From the NCBI GenBank assembly GCA_046328575.1, contig JAXLWI010000009.1, forward strand, positions 1 through 64,000: 64,000 bases of DNA, read 5' to 3'. Below are positions 7,819 to 15,263 of this stretch, piece by piece. The notes below the pieces were generated by a model, which saw nothing but the letters and a program-made list of their open reading frames with translations, did not search any database and was not told the DNA's origin. Every line of letters starts with the position of its first letter. Within the stretch, counting starts at the first letter, position 1. Source of the DNA: JAGOBP01 sp046328575 (lineage in GTDB: Bacteria; Chloroflexota; Anaerolineae; Fen-1058). The position numbers were made by a program, and so were the translations under genes.

Positions 7819-9207
7819 TCATGGACAGCGCGTCGTAGATGGTTGAGTGTCGGTCCAGCCGCTGATTAATGTGGCGCCATAATAAAGTTTAGCGACCTGG
7901 ACCGTAATAAATGTGTCAGCCGTGGTCGGCCGGGCCCAACATTCAAACGATTCGCCATACAGGCCGGCGCTGCCCGGAACGTACGTTAATTGCTGACCGG
8001 CGTACTGGGTGTTCATGATCGTGACGACCGCATCGTTAACGGGCTGGCCCAGATACGTCACCTGAACCTGGACGAACATGTTGCCGTTGGCGCCGTTTTG
8101 CTTGCGGGCCGGATACTCGGGCGCGAATTCCACGGTCAACGGGCTCAACGTCGGGCTGGGCGTGGGCGTCACGGTCGGCGTCGGCGACGGACCCGGCGTT
8201 GATGTGCTCGTCGGCGTGGCGGTCGGTGTTTGGGTCGGCGTCGAGGTAGCCGTCGGCGTGTTGGTTGGCGTCGGGGTATTGGTCGGCGTCGGGGTGTTCG
8301 TCGGCGTATTCGTTGGTGTCGGGCTGGGTTCGGGCGTGTTCGTGGCCACATCGCCGCACGTCACGGTCGATAGATTCGAGCGGGGCCCTTCGCCGCCCGC
8401 GTTGAAGGCCACTACGTAGTACGTGGTCGACGTGTTGGGACCGACGCGATCGAAATCGTTGACACCCGCATTCGATCCATTCCAGACCAGGCTCGGTCCG
8501 GGCAGCCGATAGATCCGATAACCCGACACAGCCAGCATCGGACTCCATGTAGCGTTGACCTTATAGGCGCCACTGCAGTTCGAGGTGGCGTTGAAATTGA
8601 CGAGCGGTCCGGGCGGCGTGGGCGTGGGCGTAGGTGTGAAGGTGCTGGTGGCACCCGGCGGGCTGATGTGGGTCGGCGGCGGGGTTGTCGTCGGTCCGGT
8701 GGCAATGCCTTCGGGCGGCACAATCGTCCGGGCCGCGGTATAAACAATCGGGAGGTTGGACGGCCCCAGACCGCCCACTAAGGGGGCAATCATCTGGAGT
8801 GTCAGCAGCGAGACAGTCGTGCTGACCGTCACTTTAATGCGATCGCCCGTAACAGCCTCGTCTTCGCTGTGTTCGCCGCACCATTCCTCTTCTTCAAACT
8901 TGCCATCCGCCGGTTTCTCAAGCAAGATGCGGACGACCACCGGCGAGGAAGTCGGCAGCGAGAACATACTGTGTGCTCGCGCCGTGATGTCGGCACATTC
9001 AGCCGGGCTGACAGCGGCAAAGCGCACGGCTTCGCGGGCCGCGTTTGACACCTCACTATAAACAAACAAGGCTCGGCCGAAATCCATAATCCCAATCATC
9101 AACAGCAACAAGATCGGCAGCACGAGCGCAAATTCCACCATGGCTTGGCCGCGGCGGTTGCTGACTATCTCATATTTATTTGTGCCCGTTAAGACTTTGA
9201 GTTTCAT
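7819..9207 (-). CDS. TadE-like pseudopilin fused to FN3, Thr-Pro linker and C-terminal beta domain
   Basis: The 462-residue product begins with a charged segment, RRGQAMVEFALVLPILLLLMI (TadE motif) and a ~130-residue exported TadE region. It is then extended far beyond the usual family length. A short Thr/Pro spacer is followed by a fibronectin-III-like domain (..NATWSPMLAVSGYRIYR...TYYVVAFN), a ~65-residue TPTNTPTPT linker and a C-terminal beta domain with Cys residues. This is the architecture of a pilus-borne adhesin: membrane/pilus anchor, stalk and head. The start at ATG 9207 is preceded by AGGTAAGAGA; a GTG at 9255 is possible. It is first in the minus-strand pilin operon and divergent from the sigma factor gene. 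Confidence 0.82.
   Translation of the reverse strand: MKLKVLTGTNKYEIVSNRRGQAMVEFALVLPILLLLMIGIMDFGRALFVYSEVSNAAREAVRFAAVSPAECADITARAHSMFSLPTSSPVVVRILLEKPADGKFEEEEWCGEHSEDEAVTGDRIKVTVSTTVSLLTLQMIAPLVGGLGPSNLPIVYTAARTIVPPEGIATGPTTTPPPTHISPPGATSTFTPTPTPTPPGPLVNFNATSNCSGAYKVNATWSPMLAVSGYRIYRLPGPSLVWNGSNAGVNDFDRVGPNTSTTYYVVAFNAGGEGPRSNLSTVTCGDVATNTPEPSPTPTNTPTNTPTPTNTPTPTNTPTATSTPTQTPTATPTSTSTPGPSPTPTVTPTPSPTLSPLTVEFAPEYPARKQNGANGNMFVQVQVTYLGQPVNDAVVTIMNTQYAGQQLTYVPGSAGLYGESFECWARPTTADTFITVQVAKLYYGATLISGWTDTQPSTTRCP
8145..8347 (-). repeat. Coding repeat for Thr-Pro stalk
   Basis: Tandem GTCGGCGT-type hexamer/nonamer repeats (as read on the plus strand) encode TPT, NTPT and TPS units in the pilin-adhesin. 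The low-complexity tract is likely to vary in copy number between strains. Confidence 0.75.
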
Positions 9208-9314
9208 TCTCTTACCTGCCGCACGTTTTTGTATCAAAAAAGAAACATTATTCACCTTCTACACCGCGCCCCGCTTTGAGCCAGATACGGGCAATCAGAA
9301 ATTTTGGTAGATAA

Positions 9315-9329
9315 GTACCAATTTGGTAC
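9315..9329. promoter_or_regulatory. Palindrome between pilin operon and sigma factor
   Basis: GTACCAATTTGGTAC is a perfect 7-bp inverted repeat around one central base. A further TTTGGTA half-site lies just upstream at ~9303. It sits in the divergent region between the TadE-FN3 gene and the ECF sigma gene, where an operator or promoter element would be expected. No regulator is assigned. Confidence 0.5.
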
Positions 9330-9376
9330 CTTCCAGTCGAGCGCGACGGTATAACGAGTGGGTAAACTTTATTGGA

Positions 9377-9928
9377 ATGAGCGGCGTGCCAAATGACGAT
9401 GAGGCCCAGCTGGTTCGGCAAGCGAGTGCTGGCGATCCAGCGGCGGTCAGCGCGCTGTACCAGCGTTATGTGGATGTTGTTTTTCAATATATCGCGTACC
9501 GTGTCAGAGACACCCAGCTGGCGGAAGATCTGACAGCGGAAGTTTTCTTGCGGGCGGTTGAAGGCCTAAGTGATTATCAAGAGCGCGGGGCGCCTTTCTT
9601 AGCCTGGCTCTATCGGATCAGCCATGCGCGGGTGGTCGATCATTGGCGTAAAACGAATCGTCATCCCAGCGTCCCGTTGGATGATTTGCCGGAGCATGAA
9701 GCGACGCAAGACGACGACGGGTTGAATGTGGACGTCCTTCAGCATAACGCGTTATTGGAAGCGCTGCTGGAGATCACGGCGGAACAGCAAGAAGTCCTGA
9801 TTTTGAGATTTGTACAGGGCTTGAGTAACGACGAGATCAGTCAGATTGTCAACAAAAGCGTCGGTGCAGTTAAAGCCTTACAACGCCGTGGCCTGGAAGC
9901 TTTGGCCCGCCGGCTTAAAGAGCAGTAA
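9377..9928 (+). CDS. ECF-type RNA polymerase sigma factor
   Basis: The 183-residue protein has the two-domain ECF layout. Region 2 covers residues ~10-85, with ALYQRYVDVVFQYIAYRV, AEDLTAEVFLRA and the DNA-melting stretch FLAWLYRISHARVVDHWR. Region 4 covers ~120-180, with EQQEVLILRFVQGLSNDEI and the helix-turn-helix VGAVKALQRRGLEAL. I placed the start at ATG 9377, where homology-like sequence begins; upstream TTG/GTG starts are possible. The stop is three bases before a gene for a DUF5667 membrane protein, so the two are cotranscribed. Divergence from the Tad-like pilin operon suggests, but does not prove, that it controls pilus genes. Confidence 0.9.
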   Translation: MSGVPNDDEAQLVRQASAGDPAAVSALYQRYVDVVFQYIAYRVRDTQLAEDLTAEVFLRAVEGLSDYQERGAPFLAWLYRISHARVVDHWRKTNRHPSVPLDDLPEHEATQDDDGLNVDVLQHNALLEALLEITAEQQEVLILRFVQGLSNDEISQIVNKSVGAVKALQRRGLEALARRLKEQ

Positions 9929-9931
9929 GCT

Positions 9932-10999
9932 GTGGACGAATTCAACGAAATTCTAGATCGCTGCTTGAACGACCTGCAACTGAAGCGCGCCACTCCCGAG
10001 GCCTGTCTGGCCCGCTATCCGCAGCAGGCCGAACAACTCCGCACGTTGCTGCCGCTAGCCGTGCGCTTGACAAGCGTGCCAGCGGCACAGCTGTCCACCC
10101 AGCGGCGAGCCGCAATCGAAGCGCAGTTACTCAATTGCATCGCGCAGCGGCCCGTACGCCCCCCTGCCCGCCAGCGCCGCTCAGTCATTCGACTAACCGG
10201 GCGCTGGTCGTGGTCAATGGTGGCCGCCATTGCCGTGATCGTTTGTCTGGCTGGCTGGGGTGTGACCAGTGCCACAGCGGCCAGTCTGCCCGGCGAGCCG
10301 TTGTACCAGCTCAAACGGACCGCAGAAGACCTCAGCCTGTCATTTGCTCCCGCGAGCGAGCAGCCGCACATGCAAGTCCAGCTGGCCGATCAGCGATTGG
10401 CCGAATACACTGCGCTGGCGGCCCGCGGCGAGATCAAACCCGATCTGATCGTGGAAGCCTCAACGAGCATGGCGGCCGTGTTAAGCCATGCCGAAGACTC
10501 GACGTCGGGTACGAATCAGGCCGCGATAGAAGAAGTCTTGACCGCCGTCGACGCGCGCTGGCAGACATTGCAAGGTCTGGTGGCTCAATTGCCGGCCGAC
10601 CAGCACGCAACAGTGACGACGGCTTTGGCCAGCTTGGCGGCTAATCGGGAACGGGCGCTAGGGGTGCTGTCCACCCGCTTCCCCGATTCGGCTCTGCTGC
10701 ACGCCAAAGGGAACATTCCAATTACCCCAACGGTGACGGCGACGAGTGAAGCCACCGGCACGACAACGACGACTGCCACCTCAACGCCCGTGGCCACCAA
10801 CACGCCAACGGCTGTGCCAGACGACGAAGCGACCGAGACCACAACCAAGGACAAGGTCACCCCGCCGGGATTGATCAATACCCCGCGTCCCAAGATCACA
10901 CCGCCGGGATTGATCAACACGCCGCAGCCTAAGATCACGCCGCCGGGGTTAGTGAACACGCCTCGACCCAAAAACACGCCGCCGGGCAAGAGCAAATAA
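9932..10999 (+). CDS. DUF5667-like membrane protein, putative anti-sigma factor
   Basis: The product is 355 residues and starts at GTG 9932. The N-terminal ~85 residues are soluble and His/Cys-poor (LDRCLNDLQLKRATPEACLARYP). One membrane helix follows (about residues 91-108, WSMVAAIAVIVCLAGWGV). The exported domain has the DUF5667 look (LPGEPLYQLKRTAEDLSLSF...). The C-terminus is a Thr/Pro tail with three to four copies of PPGLINTPRPKIT. Tight coupling to an ECF sigma gene and a single membrane span make an anti-sigma role likely: cytoplasmic N-domain binds sigma, outer domain senses the envelope. No zinc-binding anti-sigma motif is seen. Confidence 0.75.
   Translation: MDEFNEILDRCLNDLQLKRATPEACLARYPQQAEQLRTLLPLAVRLTSVPAAQLSTQRRAAIEAQLLNCIAQRPVRPPARQRRSVIRLTGRWSWSMVAAIAVIVCLAGWGVTSATAASLPGEPLYQLKRTAEDLSLSFAPASEQPHMQVQLADQRLAEYTALAARGEIKPDLIVEASTSMAAVLSHAEDSTSGTNQAAIEEVLTAVDARWQTLQGLVAQLPADQHATVTTALASLAANRERALGVLSTRFPDSALLHAKGNIPITPTVTATSEATGTTTTTATSTPVATNTPTAVPDDEATETTTKDKVTPPGLINTPRPKITPPGLINTPQPKITPPGLVNTPRPKNTPPGKSK
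10856..10986 (+). repeat. 39-nt coding tandem repeat
   Basis: Three full units and a partial fourth encode (I/N)TPPGLINTPRPK at the C-terminus of the putative anti-sigma factor. Unit differences are mostly synonymous or conservative. Confidence 0.8.
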
Positions 11000-11246
11000 C
11001 CGATCGACCTCGCCGGTCTAACACTGCGGAGGTTGAGATGACCAGCGTTTGGCCGCAGATGTCCGATCGGTTATTGCCCACTTGATGGTTCTCCGGCTCG
11101 TTCAGCAGTTAAGCCGTTATCGACGCCCACTTCGTGACGAAATCAGAACACCCTACTCCGATCTGCATCAGCCGCTGTGTGATCAGATTAAAGTTACTCT
11201 GTATAGCAACCACGAAACACTGTCAGTGCTAGCACCAAGACACAAT
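11000..11246. other. Convergent intergenic region with long-range inverted repeat
   Basis: Gap between the 3' ends of the DUF5667 gene and the Met-rich gene. AATAACCGATCG (10995-11006, overlapping the stop codon) is the exact complement of CGATCGGTTATT (11064-11075), 57 bases apart. No clear T-run terminator or gene is visible. Confidence 0.5.
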
Positions 11247-11981
11247 CTACATACCGTCAGACAAGTAGGGCTCCAAGACCTTCTGCAAATCAGCCGCGGT
11301 CTTCATGCCGAATGGTAACGGATGTGCCTCGCCATGCTTATCGACGATCAACATCGCCGTCGAGGGCGGATTAAGGAACTGCGCGCCATACCGGTCGCCA
11401 ATCTCACGCACCACCGTGGCCGAAGCGACCGTGTGAAGCCAATCGTAACCGTTCTTCGCCGCATAGTCCTTTAGCCCGGCCAAATTCTCATTGAGGTTTA
11501 CGTCGATACTCAGCACGACCAGATCATCGTGCAGGCCCAACTGCTCACGCAGTACTTTGATCTCATTCTGCTGCTGCAAACAGGCCGGGCACTCGATCGC
11601 CATCATCTCGACGAGGACAACCTTGTCTTTGAAGTCCTGAACCTTAAACGTCGTGCCGTTGGTCGCTGCGGTGAAGCTGGCGCTGAACCAAGGCGGCATC
11701 GCCATCATCGTATCCGTCATCGTACCTTGTGCCATCATCGCGTCCGGCGTGGCGGTCATCAGCGTGTCGGTCATGGCCTCCTGCGACATCATCGCGTCGG
11801 GTGTAGCGACCATCATCGTATCAGGCGTCTTCTCCATCATCGCTTGTGGCGTATCGGCCATCATCGGGGTTATCGCCATCATCGCATCAGGCGTTGGAGT
11901 CGGCGCCGCGACTGGCGCACAGGCCGACAAACTGGCTACGACCGCAATAGCAAGAGTCAATACTGCAATTCGCTTCGACAT
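11247..11981 (-). CDS. Methionine-rich thioredoxin-fold lipoprotein
   Basis: The 244-residue precursor has a lipobox LSAC (Cys21), so the mature protein is membrane-anchored outside the cytoplasm. Residues 34-95 contain 18 methionines in 62 positions, as repeats of the form TPDAMM, TPQAMM, TDTMM. Residues ~98-240 form a TlpA/AhpC-like thioredoxin domain with Cys131-Pro-Ala-Cys134 and a cis-Pro region (NPPSTAMLIVD). AAGGAG eight bases before ATG 11981 sets the start. It is divergent from the thioredoxin-MsrP-MsrQ-two-component operon. I infer that the Met array is an oxidant sink or substrate recycled by MsrP, with the thioredoxin domain as a linked thiol module. Copper binding by the Met array is the main alternative. 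Confidence 0.88.
   Translation of the reverse strand: MSKRIAVLTLAIAVVASLSACAPVAAPTPTPDAMMAITPMMADTPQAMMEKTPDTMMVATPDAMMSQEAMTDTLMTATPDAMMAQGTMTDTMMAMPPWFSASFTAATNGTTFKVQDFKDKVVLVEMMAIECPACLQQQNEIKVLREQLGLHDDLVVLSIDVNLNENLAGLKDYAAKNGYDWLHTVASATVVREIGDRYGAQFLNPPSTAMLIVDKHGEAHPLPFGMKTAADLQKVLEPYLSDGM
11697..11882 (-). repeat. Coding repeat for the methionine array
   Basis: Degenerate tandem repeat (minus strand ACNCCNGANGCNATGATG) that encodes residues 34-95 of the Met-rich lipoprotein. Double ATG codons recur roughly every eight codons in the first half. Confidence 0.8.
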
Positions 11982-12221
11982 GGTTCTGCTCCTTTGACGA
12001 AAAAAGTCGGTGTTACTGGCTTTCATTGTGGCGCAGGCCGCTTACAAGACCTTGACGAAGTGCTTACCGCAGGCTGAACAGATAGCTCGACACCGTAATA
12101 TTCCTGTAAGATTTGTGTTCACTCACTTTAAGAATTGGCCGTTATGCTTAACTCTAGCGCACGACCGAGCGCGCTTGCAGGCGCGATCGAATTGTACGGT
12201 GCGTAGAAAGGATGAAACCGT

Positions 12222-12806
12222 ATGCGTTGGAGATACATCCTGGCGACCATTCCGATGCTGGTCGGCGCGTGTTCAACCACACTCAACCCGGCGTCGAGCG
12301 CGGCGCCCAACGTGCCGCCACCTCCGGCCGAACATCGCTCCGATCTGCCCGATATGGGTGTTGCGCCCGAACTCACCAATGAGGTCTGGCTCAACACCGA
12401 TCGGCCACTGCGGCTCGGCGACTTGCGCGGCAAAGTGGTCTTGCTGGATATGTGGACATTCGGCTGCATCAATTGCCGTAACGTTCTCCCGGCACTGCGA
12501 GACTGGTATAAGACCTATTCGGATCAGGGGCTAGTCATTATTGGCAATCACTTTCCAGAGTTTGACTACGAGCGCGACCTGAACAATTTGACCGCCGCGG
12601 TTCATCAGCTCGACGTGCCGTATGCGGTAGCGCAGGATAACGCCGGTCAGACGTGGACGGCCTATCGGACGCGGTACTGGCCTACGCTGTTTTTGATCGA
12701 TAAAAACGGGCATGTGCGGTACACTCATATTGGCGAAGGGGCTTACACTGAAACCGAATCAGCCATACAGGCGCTGTTAAAAGAAGATTACAGGGGAGAA
12801 GACTAA
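12222..12806 (+). CDS. TlpA-like thioredoxin lipoprotein (DipZ-type CxxC)
   Basis: The 194-residue precursor has a short signal with lipobox VGAC (Cys17), a Pro-rich spacer and a thioredoxin fold with WTFGC82-Ile-Asn-Cys85. CINC in this setting resembles the C-terminal thioredoxin domain of DipZ-type proteins. The cis-Pro loop is RYWPTLFLID. AAAGGATG precedes the ATG. The gene ends one base before msrP, so it is translationally close to it. It should act on the outer face of the membrane as a thiol oxidoreductase. A role in supplying electrons to, or maintaining cysteines for, the methionine-repair machinery is inferred from position only. It is the first gene of a five-gene operon. Confidence 0.9.
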   Translation: MRWRYILATIPMLVGACSTTLNPASSAAPNVPPPPAEHRSDLPDMGVAPELTNEVWLNTDRPLRLGDLRGKVVLLDMWTFGCINCRNVLPALRDWYKTYSDQGLVIIGNHFPEFDYERDLNNLTAAVHQLDVPYAVAQDNAGQTWTAYRTRYWPTLFLIDKNGHVRYTHIGEGAYTETESAIQALLKEDYRGED

Positions 12807-12807
12807 G

Positions 12808-13779
12808 ATGAAAAACTGGCAATCGAATCCGATTCGCTCGTCGGAGATTACACCCGAGGCGGTGTATGTGAACCGGCGGCAATTTATGAAAGGGGCGGCG
12901 GTGTTGACGGCCGGGGCGCTGTTGGCGGCCTGCGCGCCTAAGAGTGACGCACCCACGGCCGCGTCGGCGGCACCCGCCACACCTGCCGCGCCAGGCACCG
13001 TGTCGCGTACCGCCGATGAGTTGGGCGACGCGTTGACGTCCTTTGATGCTGTGACGAATTACAACAACTACTATGAGTTCACCACTGATAAACAAGGCGT
13101 CGCGCCGATGGCGCAAAACTTCAAGACGCGGCCCTGGACGGTGGAAGTGAGCGGGCTGGTCAATAAGCCCAAGACCTACGACATCGACGAGTTGTTGAAG
13201 CGCTTCCAGATTGAAGAGCGGATCTATCGACTGCGGTGCGTCGAGGCGTGGTCGATGGTGATTCCGTGGCGCGGTTTTGCGCTGAATCAACTCTTGAAGG
13301 AAGTTGAACCGACGAGCGCGGCGAAATACGTGCATTTTGTGTCGCTGCTCGATCCGCAGCGCTTGCCGGGACAAAGCAGCCCGTTTTACACCTGGCCGTA
13401 TAGCGAAGGACTGCGACTCGACGAAGCCATACACGATCTGACGTTGATGGCGACCGGCCTATATGGCACGGACTTGCTGCCACAGAACGGTGCACCACTG
13501 CGCGTGGTGGTGCCGTGGAAGTATGGCTTCAAAAGCGCCAAAGCCATTGTCAAGATCGAGTTGGTGGCCGAGCAACCGCGCACGTTGTGGTCGGACGCCG
13601 CGCCCAACGAGTACGGCTTCTACTCCAACGTCAATCCCGACGTGCCGCATCCGCGTTGGTCGCAAGCCAGCGAGCGCCGCATCGGCGAAAGCGGCCGCCG
13701 CCCCACGTTGATGTTCAACGGTTATGCCGATCAAGTGGCGTCGCTGTACACGGGCATGGATCTGCGCGCGAATTACTAA
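12808..13779 (+). CDS. msrP: Methionine-sulfoxide reductase catalytic subunit MsrP (YedY)
   Basis: The 323-residue molybdoenzyme reduces methionine sulfoxide in exported proteins, using electrons passed by MsrQ. The N-terminus has a twin-arginine signal, NRRQFMKGA (Arg23-Arg24). It is followed by LLAAC (Cys42), so it may also be lipidated, unlike the soluble enzyme of proteobacteria. The sulfite-oxidase-type fold carries the Mo-pterin ligand Cys144 in YRLRCVEAWSM. Other family motifs include the PWRGF stretch, LDPQRLPGQ and GAPLRVVVPWKYGFKS. Length and motifs are normal for the family. A good ribosome site (GGGGAGAAG) overlaps the end of the upstream thioredoxin gene. msrQ follows after about 100 bases. 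Confidence 0.95.
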   Translation: MKNWQSNPIRSSEITPEAVYVNRRQFMKGAAVLTAGALLAACAPKSDAPTAASAAPATPAAPGTVSRTADELGDALTSFDAVTNYNNYYEFTTDKQGVAPMAQNFKTRPWTVEVSGLVNKPKTYDIDELLKRFQIEERIYRLRCVEAWSMVIPWRGFALNQLLKEVEPTSAAKYVHFVSLLDPQRLPGQSSPFYTWPYSEGLRLDEAIHDLTLMATGLYGTDLLPQNGAPLRVVVPWKYGFKSAKAIVKIELVAEQPRTLWSDAAPNEYGFYSNVNPDVPHPRWSQASERRIGESGRRPTLMFNGYADQVASLYTGMDLRANY

Positions 13780-13881
13780 ACCCAATCCACGAATCAACAT
13801 GAAGCGACGCTAATGATGCCTTGCGTGAAGATTCGTGTTGATTCGTGGTCTACGTCAGACTTCACCAGGCAGTGTGCGATC

Positions 13882-14547
13882 ATGAAACGTTTTACGCTCA
13901 TTCGTTGGGCCGTACACATTGCGGCTTGGCTGCCGTTGATCGTGCTCATTGTCGACGCGCTCAACAACAACCTGACCTTCAATCCCATCCAGGCGGCCAC
14001 GCAGCGCACCGGCGATACGGCCATTATTCTGTTGGGTCTATCACTGGCCTGCTCGCCAATTAGCACGTACCTCAAGTGGCGCGATGCCATCAAACTGCGG
14101 CGCGCGTTGGGGTTGTATGCGTTTATGTACGCCGCCGTGCACGTGTGGCTGTTTGTCGGCGCGGACTTTGGCTTTCAATTCAACTTCATCATCCCGGAGT
14201 TCTTGCAGAAGTATTACTTGTGGGCAGGTTTACCGGCCTTTGCCATCTTGGTCGCACTCGCCGCGACATCGTTTCGCGTGGCGATGAAGCGCATGGGCAA
14301 AAACTGGAAACGGCTGCACCGGTACATTTATCTGGGCGTGATTCTGGCCGTGCTGCATTTGGCGCTCGTCATCAAGGGTGATTTCTTCCGCCTGGGCGGC
14401 GATGTTTGGAAGCCGCTGGTCGCCGGGATATTAGCGGGCGTGCTGCTGATCGTGCGCGTGCCACGCGTGCGACATCTGTTGCTGGCCAAGCGCTCCGGCA
14501 AGCCGCTCAAGACCCGCTCGGTTACACCCGCCCCAGCGAATGAGTGA
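13882..14547 (+). CDS. msrQ: Haem-binding membrane subunit MsrQ (YedZ)
   Basis: The 221-residue integral membrane protein has about six hydrophobic helices and belongs to the ferric-reductase-like family that passes quinone electrons to MsrP. Conserved features include the early W..H..AWLPL region, the RRALGLYAFMYAAVHVWLF helix with a haem-ligand-type His, and KRLHRYIYLGVILAVLHL with further His candidates. I chose ATG 13882 (MKRFTLIRW). The frame extends to 13813, but the extra residues are hydrophilic and atypical. The ribosome site is weak, so translation may depend on coupling with msrP. The response regulator starts seven bases after the stop. Confidence 0.92.
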   Translation: MKRFTLIRWAVHIAAWLPLIVLIVDALNNNLTFNPIQAATQRTGDTAIILLGLSLACSPISTYLKWRDAIKLRRALGLYAFMYAAVHVWLFVGADFGFQFNFIIPEFLQKYYLWAGLPAFAILVALAATSFRVAMKRMGKNWKRLHRYIYLGVILAVLHLALVIKGDFFRLGGDVWKPLVAGILAGVLLIVRVPRVRHLLLAKRSGKPLKTRSVTPAPANE

Positions 14548-14553
14548 ACGCTA

Positions 14554-15255
14554 ATGGCTGATCAAACCATCCTCGTCGTCGAAGATGAACCATCGGTGGC
14601 CGAAGTGGTCGCGTTGTATCTGCGTCGCGCAGGCTATGCGGTGAAAGTCGTCAGCACTGGTCCGGCCGCACTGCAAGCCATTGAGCAGAGCCTGCCCGCG
14701 TTGATCATTCTCGATCTGATGCTGCCGGGCGCCGACGGCTGGTCGATCACGCGGCAGGTCCGCGAACGCAGCGACGCGCCTAGCGGCGTGCCCATCATCA
14801 TGCTGACCGCGCGCAGCCAGGAAGTTGATCGCATTGCGGGGCTGGAAATGGGCGCCGACGATTACGTGACCAAGCCCTTCAGTCCCCAGGAACTGGTCAG
14901 CCGCGTGCGTGCCGTGCTGCGGCGCGCACGATCGGGTGAAGCAGAAACGATCGAGCAAGCGTTGGTCTTTGACGATCTTCGCATCGAGCCGCACACGCAT
15001 CTCGTCGTCATCGACGGCGTCGAAAAAACCTTGACTGCCAAAGAGTTTGAACTGTTGTGGTGGCTGGCGCGTCATCCGCGGCAAGTGTTCTCGCGCGATC
15101 ATCTGCTAGAGCGCGTGTGGGGCTTGTCCGATTACATCGATCCCGGCACCGTGACCGTCCACATGCGCCGCCTGCGTGAAAAGATCGAAACCGATCCGTC
15201 GAACCCGCGTCACTTGCAGACGATCTGGGGCGTGGGCTACAAATTCGAACCGTAG
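14554..15255 (+). CDS. OmpR-family response regulator linked to msrPQ
   Basis: The 233-residue protein has a receiver domain (residues 1-120) with acidic pocket Glu10/Asp11, phospho-acceptor Asp54 and Lys107. It is followed by a winged-helix DNA-binding domain (~135-233, LTAKEFELLWWLARHPRQVFSR and TVTVHMRRLREKIE). All key residues are intact. It lies seven bases after msrQ and eight before a histidine kinase gene. In E. coli the HprSR (YedVW) pair next to msrPQ induces it in response to hypochlorite or peroxide. By analogy this regulator probably controls the local operon and perhaps the divergent Met-rich gene. Confidence 0.95.
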   Translation: MADQTILVVEDEPSVAEVVALYLRRAGYAVKVVSTGPAALQAIEQSLPALIILDLMLPGADGWSITRQVRERSDAPSGVPIIMLTARSQEVDRIAGLEMGADDYVTKPFSPQELVSRVRAVLRRARSGEAETIEQALVFDDLRIEPHTHLVVIDGVEKTLTAKEFELLWWLARHPRQVFSRDHLLERVWGLSDYIDPGTVTVHMRRLREKIETDPSNPRHLQTIWGVGYKFEP

Positions 15256-15263
15256 GATCAACT

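Noticed and set aside
8145..8347. Regular short repeats that might suggest a CRISPR-like array
   Set aside because: In-frame coding repeat for a Thr-Pro linker, with no spacers.
11529..12077. His/Arg-rich plus-strand frame
   Set aside because: Antisense reading of the ATG-rich Met repeat; an artefact of the repeat.
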